In this document: positions 6,679-12,439 of the stretch, one piece after another
Layout of the letters: every line of letters begins with the position of its first letter
How positions within the stretch are numbered: the first letter of the stretch is position 1
Source: Candidatus Saccharimonadota bacterium
GTDB lineage: Bacteria; Patescibacteriota; Saccharimonadia; Saccharimonadales; Saccharimonadaceae
Assembly: GCA_900555425.1 (NCBI GenBank)
Contig: UNSM01000019.1
Coordinates: forward strand, 1 to 12,439
Length of the DNA stretch: 12,439 bases
Direction: 5' to 3'
Made by a program: the position numbers and the translations under genes
The notes under the pieces: generated by a model
Told to the model about the DNA's origin: nothing
The model's input: only the letters and a program-made list of their open reading frames with translations
Databases searched by the model: none

Positions 6679-6993
6679 CTATTCACGCATCATATTCAGC
6701 GCGTCATTGTATAATTTTTGTAGCTCAACCATAGTCTCATTCATCGAGGTTTGGACGATTTCCCTTAAATTAACGCCGTTGTTTGCGCACCAGTTCAGCA
6801 CCACAGAAGCATCGTCGCCACCCAGTAATTTCATAAACTCATCTAGCTTCGCTTCGCCAACAGCCAGTAAAATCTTCCTTGTAATCTTATCCTGTACACT
6901 GTTAGCGACGTCTTCCCTCATCTGTTCTTTTTTATCCGTAGGCAATGATCCAAAACCAGCTTGTGCTAAGAACTCGTCAGTAATTTCAAACAT
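6679..6993 (-). CDS. DUF5663-like small protein, paralogue (104 residues)
   Basis: The function is unknown. The start (MFEITDEFLAQAGFGSLPTD) aligns with that of the downstream 142-residue protein. The rest is a run of predicted helices (KLDEFMKLLGG, 49-59; a C-terminal helix from about 75). Compared with its paralogue it lacks the segment with the WLEVNRPDY motif, so it is either a shortened or a more diverged copy. There is no signal peptide or membrane segment. A good Shine-Dalgarno (AAGGAG) stands 7 nt before the ATG. It begins 35 bp after the 613-residue gene, which suggests co-transcription, with a possible additional promoter over the end of that gene. The placement of two paralogues behind one large unknown protein hints at a shared role. 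Confidence 0.7.
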   Translation of the reverse strand: MFEITDEFLAQAGFGSLPTDKKEQMREDVANSVQDKITRKILLAVGEAKLDEFMKLLGGDDASVVLNWCANNGVNLREIVQTSMNETMVELQKLYNDALNMMRE

Positions 6994-7018
6994 TTTTTAT
7001 CTCCTTGTTTATTTTTAT

Positions 7019-7046
7019 ATTTTATCTATTAAACGTATTGATTCAA
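7019..7046 (-). promoter_or_regulatory. Weak candidate promoter for the 104-residue gene
   Basis: On the minus strand TTGAAT (7041-7046) and TAAAAT (7019-7024) are 16 nt apart. The -35 box lies inside the last codons of the upstream gene and within the 15-nt palindrome at 7035-7049. The region is A/T rich, so chance matches are likely. Confidence 0.3.
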
Positions 7047-8870
7047 TACTCCCAACACGTCTGCAGTAACACTAGATCCATCAACTTCCAGATACTCTAT
7101 TCCGCCAGTATTATACCATTCCACGGTGTGACCGTCAGCCATGGCTTTATCAGCCAGATTATGAAGTTGATCCATTGCGTTTGCGTCACCAAACTTCTCA
7201 GCAGCCCAGTTCCAAGGATAGTCGTAAGAATTGAAGTTTGATGCACCTGGATTAATATTATCTACGATTGGTTTGGCAGCAGGGTTATCTATAAGAGGTT
7301 TGTCGCCAGACTGTGGTATTTGATTACTACCAGATTGTGAAGGTGTAGCAGTGTTGCTCTCAGTTCCAGTAGCGTGTGCAGAGTTAGCCCAGTCGCCGAC
7401 AAATTTACCAGCATAACCACCCAGAGCAAAGCCGATGCTAAACCTACCCATTGCCCAACGCATTCGCTTACGCAAATCATCTTGCCTTTCTACACTTGCA
7501 TTGTGAAGCTCGCCAATTGACCTACCCACTGTATGATCAATGACGTCACCAACGCCCATACTCTTCACATCATCCCTAAACAGCTTTCTTAGACGCTCAA
7601 TAGGAATTTCAGACAAGACGTCTTTATCGCGGCGATCTTCCAACGCGCCCAGTTTTGCCAAGTTAGCGACACCTACGCCTGCAGCAAGACCCACTGCCGT
7701 CGTAATAGGCCATGTAGCAACAGACCCTACTATAGCACCGCCTACAAGACCAGCACCGCCCTGCTTTACAGTCTGAGAAATCTTTCCGCCCTTATTAATC
7801 CATTTACCTAGCTTAGAAAGTACCTTTCTGACTGGAGATTGGCTGTCTAGTTTTTCACTGTATGCTTCCCTTATCTCTCTCGACACCCTCTGCATGTCCT
7901 CAAACACAGCATGAGCTATCTCTTCAGCTAATTTAGCCTGATCTTCTTCTGATCCTTGTTTTACTGCCTCAATCTTTTCAGAGAATTGGAAGCGCATATA
8001 TTCAAGCCCACATCTCTCCAGCTCCTTCGCAGCAGTATCGAGTTTTTTACGACGCTCCTCACCACCAAAGTTCTCCTTAAAGAAACGCGTTTCATACTTG
8101 ACGCTAGCCTTAACATATCTCATCCTGGCGACTTTAAGATTAGTAGCTAGTTCATGTTCTTCTGGACTTATCTCTTTTACTGGAGCCTCTCCAGTGTCAG
8201 AATTTGAATCTTTTACCTGCTCATCTTTGCTTGACTCAGCAGCGCCAGATTCTTGATCACTTTTAGCTGAGTTGACGTCATCTTCTCGATCGTTTTTTTC
8301 AGAAGACGATCCATATACCCTATCCAATATTTCATCAGCTTCCTCTTTAGATATATTTGGATTATCTATCAATTCATCTAGAGTTTTCGGCTCATGTGCA
8401 GTCCCATATGCATTTTTTAGTATTTCATCAGCCTTACTCTTAGGGACATCTTCGTATATTAAATCGTCTAGAGAATAATATTTAGGTTCATTTTCAGATA
8501 CGTCTACTGGTTTTTCTGGGGTACTAGGCTTTACTGAGCTTGAGTCTTTAGTAGCCGCAGCCCTCGCCTCGTCATTCTGCTCAATTATAGCTAGTTCATC
8601 AGGTGTATTGCCTGATTCTACAGGAGATCGATGACCGTCTGGTGTAGTGACAAATTCGGGGAAAGAAGGTTCAGGATAAACAGGATATTCAGGAGCGATT
8701 GTGCTGGATGTATCTTTAGCCCGTTTGCCAGACCCCCTGCCGGTCACTACTCTCCAAGTATATAATGCAACTTCTCCTAATCTTTGTGCAGCTTTTGCAA
8801 ACGGATTATCTCTTTTTTCGCGAGACGGTTCTCCATTAGACTTAGACTGATCTTTAGGCGTTTCGCTCAT
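7029..8870 (-). CDS. Large protein of unknown function: tandem repeats, coiled region, two Gly-rich hydrophobic segments
   Basis: I do not recognise a function for this 613-residue protein. Residues 1-130 are charged and low complexity, without a signal peptide. Two 26-residue repeats follow (131-156 and 162-187, both built as S/T-L-D-D/E-L-I...K-x2-A-D-E-I-L-x3-Y-G), then an acidic Ser/Glu/Asp linker (188-235). A long charged helical region, probably coiled coil, covers about 236-350. A Gly/Ala-rich hydrophobic stretch (371-408) looks like a membrane hairpin or glycine-zipper helix. A second (473-492, FSIGFALGGYAGKFVG within it) follows a basic stretch (KRMRW). After a Ser/Thr/Pro linker comes a compact C-terminal module (about 549-613) with YPWNW, HTVEWYNTGG and a final VLNQYV. 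The ATG at 8870 is preferred; a TTG at 8912 is possible in frame. It has its own promoter and probably heads the operon with the two DUF5663-like genes. A membrane or envelope-linked role is my inference. Confidence 0.8.
   Translation of the reverse strand: MSETPKDQSKSNGEPSREKRDNPFAKAAQRLGEVALYTWRVVTGRGSGKRAKDTSSTIAPEYPVYPEPSFPEFVTTPDGHRSPVESGNTPDELAIIEQNDEARAAATKDSSSVKPSTPEKPVDVSENEPKYYSLDDLIYEDVPKSKADEILKNAYGTAHEPKTLDELIDNPNISKEEADEILDRVYGSSSEKNDREDDVNSAKSDQESGAAESSKDEQVKDSNSDTGEAPVKEISPEEHELATNLKVARMRYVKASVKYETRFFKENFGGEERRKKLDTAAKELERCGLEYMRFQFSEKIEAVKQGSEEDQAKLAEEIAHAVFEDMQRVSREIREAYSEKLDSQSPVRKVLSKLGKWINKGGKISQTVKQGGAGLVGGAIVGSVATWPITTAVGLAAGVGVANLAKLGALEDRRDKDVLSEIPIERLRKLFRDDVKSMGVGDVIDHTVGRSIGELHNASVERQDDLRKRMRWAMGRFSIGFALGGYAGKFVGDWANSAHATGTESNTATPSQSGSNQIPQSGDKPLIDNPAAKPIVDNINPGASNFNSYDYPWNWAAEKFGDANAMDQLHNLADKAMADGHTVEWYNTGGIEYLEVDGSSVTADVLGVLNQYV
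7035..7049. repeat. 15-nt perfect palindrome
   Basis: GTATTGA-T-TCAATAC is a perfect inverted repeat with a 1-nt centre at the very end of the 613-residue gene, where it encodes the final Leu-Asn-Gln-Tyr. The centre is too short for a hairpin loop, so an operator-like protein site is the more natural reading, if it is functional at all. Confidence 0.35.
8310..8480 (-). repeat. Coding tandem repeat, two 26-residue units
   Basis: The two units lie at 8403-8480 and 8310-8387, with starts 93 bp apart. They share the pattern LD(D/E)LI...(S)K-x2-ADEIL-x3-YG at the protein level. The DNA sequences are clearly diverged, so this is an old protein-level duplication, not a recent or slippage-type repeat. 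Confidence 0.75.
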
Positions 8871-8932
8871 TTTGTGGTGGTTTCCTTTCGCCTTCTGCAC
8901 GCAGAATGGCAATAAACTTATGTATATCTAAG

Positions 8933-8961
8933 ATACTATCATAAATACACAAAAAAGTCAA
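8933..8961 (-). promoter_or_regulatory. Promoter of the 613-residue gene
   Basis: On the minus strand TTGACT (8956-8961) is followed after 17 nt by TAGTAT (8933-8938), which is preceded by TGA as in an extended -10 element. Transcription would start near 8926, leaving a leader of about 56 nt before the ATG at 8870. The leader contains AAAGGA about 12 nt before that ATG, a wide gap. The -35 box starts 13 bp after the infB stop. Confidence 0.55.
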
Positions 8962-8974
8962 TACTTAGAACAGT

Positions 8975-10744
8975 CTACCCCAGAGTTTTCTTCACTAATT
9001 CCCTAGTAAAGAACTCCAGCTTGTCGCCAATTTCTAAGGTAATTTTTTTCTTTGTCCTAAGACTCAGTCCGCACATTTCGCCTTCAAAGACCTCTTTTGC
9101 CTCTTGTTGCTGACGTTGTACAGAAGAAACTTCCACTTCAGCAATTTGCTCTCCACCACGCTTTACGCGCGCCAGCAAGTCCTTAGCGACTTTACCACGT
9201 TTCACTTCGCCACCAGCGATTACTTCTTCGCGCACCGTCCTAAACACGCCCTTAACCTCCAACTCACCAATTTCAGTTTCAACGATTTCTGGCGCCAACA
9301 AAGCCTCCATTGAAGCCTTAGCGTCATCCAATAGTTCATAAATTACCTTAAAAATTCGCACTTCCACATGTTCACGCGCCGCTAATCGCTTAACTGCTGG
9401 CGGCAAATCGACATTAAAGCCATAAATCACCGTATTTTCACCGACCGCCAAATGAATATCGTTCTCGGAAATATTACCAACACCAGTTCCGACAACATGA
9501 AGCTCAACTTCGCCATTCGTGTCAATCAGCTTCAAACTATCAACCACAGACGTTACCGAACCCTGAACGTCAGCCTTAACGATTACGTTAAATTCTTCCG
9601 CATCAAGTTTTCGATTCATCATCTTAAGAATATCTGCGCCAGTAACATTGGTTGTGGCTGCCATTCTCTCCTGTTCAATTTTAGCCTTTTGCGCCAAATT
9701 GCGAGCTTCTTTTTCGCTCTTCGCAATCTCAAATCCATCACCGAATTGTGGCAATTCCTTAAATCCGGTCATATTCACTGGCATACTTGGACCGGCATCT
9801 TTAACGGTTTTACCACGGAAATCTTGAAGCGTTCGGACTCGCCCGTAAGCCGTCCCAGCAACCAAATAATGACCAGGCCTCAAATGACCATTCTCCACCA
9901 ACAAGCCAACTACGGCGCCACGACCAGTTTCCATGTGCGCCTCAATCACTAGACCTTCAGCCGGAACATCTTCATCTGCGCGCAAATCTTCCATATCCGC
10001 CACCAATAAAACCATATCCAAAAGCTTATCTAAGTTTTGACCAGTTTTTGCACTAACCTCAACCATCACAGTGTCGCCGCCCCATTCTTCAGGGTTCAAA
10101 CCATGCTCAGATGCCAATTGAGTCTTTACCAGTTGCGGATTGGCTGCTTCTTTGTCAATCTTATTAATTGCCACCACAATTTTAGCGTTAGCTGACCTAG
10201 CAAATCGAATAGCTTCAACAGTCTGAGGTTTAACTCCATCATCCGCCGCCACCACGATAATCACTACATCGGTCAGTGTAGCTCCGTGCTGCCTTAGCGC
10301 CGCAAAAGCCTCGTGACCTGGAGTGTCCAATAAAGTGATAGTTCGTCCGTTGCGCTGAGCTTGATAAGCGCTAATATGCTGAGTAATGCCTCCGGCTTCA
10401 CTAGCCGCTGTTTTCTTATCAAGAATCGCATCTAGCAAACTCGTTTTACCGTGGTCAACATGCCCCATCACAGCTACAATTGGCGGACGAGGAACTGCCT
10501 TGTCTGATAATTTGTGCGCATGGTGATGAATTTCCGCAGAAACCGTCTTTCGCTTCAGCTGCACATCCAGCCCCAATTCTTCAACAATAATCTGTGCAGT
10601 CTCAAAATCTAGTCGCTGATTAATTGTCGCAGCGATTCCGTTCTTAAACAATTCACCAATCAGCGTAGTTACTGACAATCCCAGAGTTTCGGCCAACTCG
10701 CCAACCGTTACCGAATCCGCAATATTGACGATTTTTTCTGCCAT
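8975..10744 (-). CDS. infB: Translation initiation factor IF-2
   Basis: IF-2 is the GTPase that brings formyl-Met initiator tRNA to the small ribosomal subunit and promotes subunit joining. The 589 residues hold one short N-terminal IF2N-type domain (about 1-60) and the G domain with GHVDHGKT (94-101), GGITQHI (118-124), DTPGH (140-144), NKID (194-197) and SAK (231-233). Domain II covers about 260-345. Domain III (from about 385, KADVQGSV) is followed by the long helix and the C-terminal tRNA-binding domain, which ends in GEMCGLSLRTKKK (555-567) and beyond. It is far shorter than E. coli IF-2 because the long variable N-terminal extension is missing, as in other reduced genomes. A good Shine-Dalgarno (AGGAG) lies 6 nt before the ATG. 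It sits 49 bp after rpsA with no promoter between, so they are probably co-transcribed. The usual neighbours nusA and rbfA are not adjacent. Confidence 0.96.
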   Translation of the reverse strand: MAEKIVNIADSVTVGELAETLGLSVTTLIGELFKNGIAATINQRLDFETAQIIVEELGLDVQLKRKTVSAEIHHHAHKLSDKAVPRPPIVAVMGHVDHGKTSLLDAILDKKTAASEAGGITQHISAYQAQRNGRTITLLDTPGHEAFAALRQHGATLTDVVIIVVAADDGVKPQTVEAIRFARSANAKIVVAINKIDKEAANPQLVKTQLASEHGLNPEEWGGDTVMVEVSAKTGQNLDKLLDMVLLVADMEDLRADEDVPAEGLVIEAHMETGRGAVVGLLVENGHLRPGHYLVAGTAYGRVRTLQDFRGKTVKDAGPSMPVNMTGFKELPQFGDGFEIAKSEKEARNLAQKAKIEQERMAATTNVTGADILKMMNRKLDAEEFNVIVKADVQGSVTSVVDSLKLIDTNGEVELHVVGTGVGNISENDIHLAVGENTVIYGFNVDLPPAVKRLAAREHVEVRIFKVIYELLDDAKASMEALLAPEIVETEIGELEVKGVFRTVREEVIAGGEVKRGKVAKDLLARVKRGGEQIAEVEVSSVQRQQQEAKEVFEGEMCGLSLRTKKKITLEIGDKLEFFTRELVKKTLG

Positions 10745-10793
10745 AATAAGCTCCTCTCACCTCTGGGCGTAACTACGCTTCAGGGGATTTGTA

Positions 10794-11870
10794 TTATTTT
10801 TTCTTTGATGATTTGCCGAGTGAAAGAGAAATCTTACGATTTTCCTTATCGATATCCAAAACTGTAAATTCTTTACGCTCGTTCAATGTAAATACTTTTT
10901 CAGGATCAGTACCGTCACCGCCAAGCTCTGACACGTGGACCAAAGCTTCAACCGCTGGGCTCAATTGTACGAATGCGCCAAATGGAGTAATTCGAGTTAC
11001 AGTTCCCTCAACTTTCTCGCCAGGCTTAAATTGCTCAACTTCATCCAACCATGGATCTTTGGTCAATTGCTTCATACTCAAGCTCAAGCGCTCTTTGTCG
11101 ATTGCAATAATCTTAGCTTCGATAGTTTGACCAACCTTTACGTAGTCAGATGGGTTATTAACACGCTCCCAGCTAATTTCTGAGATGTGAATCAAGCCTT
11201 CAATACCTTCAACATTAACGAATACACCAAAGTCAACAACACCTGTAACAACACCTGTAACTGTGTCGCCGATTGCCAACTTCTGGAATCGCTCCGCTAA
11301 GCCTTCTTTAACCGCCTCTTTTTCAGAGAAGATCAATTTGTTAGCTTTTCGATCAGCATCCAAGATTCGCGCCTTGATATCTTTCTTTACTAAGCTATTC
11401 AATCGTTGCAAGATTTCGTCCTTGTCGCTAGAACCTACACGAGGATAGTGTTCAGCCGACAATTGCGATACTGGCAAGAATCCGCGAATACCTTCGTATT
11501 CAACTAGTAGTCCACCGCGGTTAGCGTCGTATGGCACAACGGTGATGATTTCACCAGATTCCAATTTAGCCATAACTTCATCCCAACCACGATCTTTCGC
11601 AGCCTTGCGCAATGAAAGTAACGAATAACCGTCTTCCAATTCGGTATCAATTACGCTAGCAATTACTGAATCGCCAACATTGTAGTTCTTTGAAAGGCTA
11701 ACTTCGCGGCGTGGAACCAAGCCAACACCCAAAGGTCCTAAATCGATTAAAATTTCGTGCTTCTTTACTGATAAAACAGTACCGTCAACTGTTTCACCGA
11801 CAGTAAGTTGTTTAACACTATCACCTGCTTGAGCCAGCAAGTCATCCATTGTAATTTTGGCATCTGCCAT
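10794..11870 (-). CDS. rpsA: 30S ribosomal protein S1, four S1 domains
   Basis: S1 binds single-stranded mRNA and helps place it on the small subunit. From ATG 11870 the protein has 358 residues with four S1 OB-fold repeats: about 24-89 (VGETVDGTVLSVKKHEILID), 105-183, 199-268 (GVVDFGVFVNVEGIEGLIHISEIS region) and 283-351 (ITPFGAFVQL, ALVHVSELG). The tail is basic (SSKKK). E. coli S1 has six domains; four-domain forms are common in Gram-positives and small genomes. In-frame starts at 11948 and 11921 also exist. The first almost touches the -10 box, upstream of the predicted transcript start, so it is excluded. The second is possible but adds 17 residues with no S1 resemblance. MADAKITMDDLL gives the typical S1 N-terminus. 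The gene has a strong promoter and a structured leader and probably drives infB as well. Confidence 0.92.
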   Translation of the reverse strand: MADAKITMDDLLAQAGDSVKQLTVGETVDGTVLSVKKHEILIDLGPLGVGLVPRREVSLSKNYNVGDSVIASVIDTELEDGYSLLSLRKAAKDRGWDEVMAKLESGEIITVVPYDANRGGLLVEYEGIRGFLPVSQLSAEHYPRVGSSDKDEILQRLNSLVKKDIKARILDADRKANKLIFSEKEAVKEGLAERFQKLAIGDTVTGVVTGVVDFGVFVNVEGIEGLIHISEISWERVNNPSDYVKVGQTIEAKIIAIDKERLSLSMKQLTKDPWLDEVEQFKPGEKVEGTVTRITPFGAFVQLSPAVEALVHVSELGGDGTDPEKVFTLNERKEFTVLDIDKENRKISLSLGKSSKKK

Positions 11871-11943
11871 AAGTCTTCTAAAGACCCCTTCCTTAAAATT
11901 GATATTATTCTTCAGGGACATAATAAAAATATCCCCACAGATT
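11871..11943 (-). promoter_or_regulatory. Structured rpsA leader with a hairpin between Shine-Dalgarno and start codon
   Basis: The predicted leader is about 73 nt. A first hairpin pairs 11901-11909 with 11922-11924 and 11928-11933 (9 bp with a 3-nt bulge, 12-nt loop). Downstream, AAGGAAGGGG (11884-11893) is a strong ribosome-binding sequence but is about 13 nt from the ATG. Between them a small hairpin (GTCTT-TAG-AAGAC, 11873-11885, overlapping the last G bases) can fold and bring the site close to the ATG. S1 is known to repress its own translation in E. coli, so a regulatory role is plausible but inferred. Confidence 0.5.
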
Positions 11944-11949
11944 ATCACA

Positions 11950-11979
11950 ATTATATCACAACAGATAGATAGAAGTCAA
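11950..11979 (-). promoter_or_regulatory. Strong promoter of rpsA-infB
   Basis: On the minus strand TTGACT (11974-11979), an 18-nt spacer and TATAAT (11950-11955) preceded by TGA form the best full promoter in the window. Transcription should start near 11943. The -35 box begins 2 bp after the stop codon of the LPxTG gene, and there is no terminator between them. Confidence 0.75.
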
Positions 11980-11981
11980 AG

Positions 11982-12439
11982 CTAGATCAGATAGCGAGAT
12001 CGCTGATAAGCTACCGTCAAAAACGCCAAAATGCCAAAAGCCACTGCAGAAATAGCTACATCTTCTGGTCCAGTTTTTGGCAATCCTTTATCAGATTGCT
12101 TAGAAGGAGTAGAAGGAACTGGCGTTGTAGATGATGGTGATTGTTGAGACTGAGAAGATTCAGGTGTAGGAGTTGTCTTTTTCGACTCTTCAGTCTTCAC
12201 GTCAGTTCGTGCCTCACCTCTTCCGCCTGACTGACTATTTGTTTTTTGATCTGCGGGCTGCTGAGATGTGCTGTTGTTTTGTGGATTCTTATTGCTATTC
12301 TCTGATGCTACCAAATCGCTAGAAATTGGTGACCCATCTTGTGATAAATTATTCTGCCTAATTCCGTAAAGAACAGCCAAAGATATAGCCACTAAAATAG
12401 CACCTACTACTACAAAAACTCCAATTGATCCAGTCTGAT
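11982..12439 (-). CDS. LPxTG-type cell-surface protein (partial, cut by the right edge)
   Basis: The open frame runs off the window, so only the last 151 residues are seen; the GTG at 12390-12392 lies inside a hydrophobic helix and is not the start. Visible parts in order are: a membrane segment (about 3-26 of the fragment, GSIGVFVVVGAILVAISLAV onward), a long Ser/Thr/Pro/Gln/Asn-rich linker (about 29-117), the sorting motif LPKTG (119-123), a second hydrophobic helix (about 126-144) and a short basic tail (RSRYLI). This C-terminal layout is the classic sortase substrate, which would be cut after Thr and joined to a cell-surface acceptor. The first membrane segment has no clear signal-peptidase site, so it may be an uncleaved anchor with further sequence before it. 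No sortase gene is in the window. The linker resembles surface stalk regions; the ligand or partner is unknown. Confidence 0.8.
   Translation of the reverse strand, partial: QTGSIGVFVVVGAILVAISLAVLYGIRQNNLSQDGSPISSDLVASENSNKNPQNNSTSQQPADQKTNSQSGGRGEARTDVKTEESKKTTPTPESSQSQQSPSSTTPVPSTPSKQSDKGLPKTGPEDVAISAVAFGILAFLTVAYQRSRYLI

Noticed and set aside
8871..8912. TTG start at 8912 for the 613-residue protein
   Set aside because: It adds 14 residues with no domain content and uses a rare start codon; the ATG at 8870 has a partial Shine-Dalgarno sequence upstream.
8951..8974. T-run after infB (minus strand) as a terminator
   Set aside because: No convincing stem precedes it; the run is better explained as the spacer after the TTGACT -35 box of the next promoter.
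9452..9952. Long rightward open frame (166 codons) antisense to infB
   Set aside because: It is fully inside the well-supported infB gene, its product has no recognisable domain, and it has no ribosome-binding site; a shadow frame.
10745..10793. Inverted repeat in the rpsA-infB gap (around 10760-10786) as a terminator or attenuator
   Set aside because: The pairing is best on the non-transcribed strand; in the leftward RNA only a 4-bp core stem remains firm, and no U-tract follows.
11871..11948. N-terminal extension of S1 from an in-frame ATG at 11948
   Set aside because: That ATG nearly abuts the TATAAT box at 11950-11955 and lies upstream of the predicted transcript start; the added residues do not resemble S1.
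1..12439. Mobile element, CRISPR array, toxin-antitoxin pair, tRNA or rRNA
   Set aside because: No transposase or integrase motifs, no regularly spaced direct repeats, no cloverleaf-like sequence and no typical toxin pairing were found on either strand.

Overview
The window looks like a chromosomal housekeeping segment from a member of the Candidate Phyla Radiation (Patescibacteria), most probably Candidatus Saccharibacteria (TM7). The reasons are: compact gene spacing; two small paralogues that I recognise as the DUF5663-type family typical of this radiation; an LPxTG-type surface protein; shortened versions of PriA, RecJ and IF-2; and TGA used as a normal stop codon (end of def), which argues against the TGA-to-glycine lineages. 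The lineage is an inference from protein style, not from a marker gene. I see no mobile element, CRISPR array, rRNA or tRNA.

Layout. Positions 1-2726 are transcribed leftwards: a predicted COG1926-type phosphoribosyltransferase with a degenerate PRPP loop, then a winged-helix regulator translationally coupled (TAATG) to the RecJ exonuclease, then a promoter and Shine-Dalgarno for a gene lying beyond the left edge. Positions 2754-6146 are transcribed rightwards: priA, def and fmt, the classical priA-def-fmt order. They end in a bidirectional terminator (6143-6174). From 6188 to the right edge everything is again leftwards: an LPxTG surface protein (cut by the edge), rpsA and infB as one unit, a 613-residue protein of unknown function, and two small DUF5663-like paralogues.

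How it works together. Four genes serve translation initiation and N-terminal processing: fmt formylates initiator tRNA, IF-2 delivers it, S1 helps load mRNA, and def removes the formyl group. RecJ and PriA serve recombination and replication restart. The 613-residue protein and its two small neighbours form the only segment without a recognisable role. It is the best candidate for an undescribed lineage-specific system, probably membrane-associated.

Regulation. Many promoters can be read. Three of them (COG1926 gene, priA, def) place the -10 box only 6-7 nt before the ATG, which predicts leaderless mRNAs. rpsA, in contrast, has a strong promoter and a structured leader of about 73 nt. Several leftward promoters begin within a few bases of the preceding stop codon, with no terminator between.
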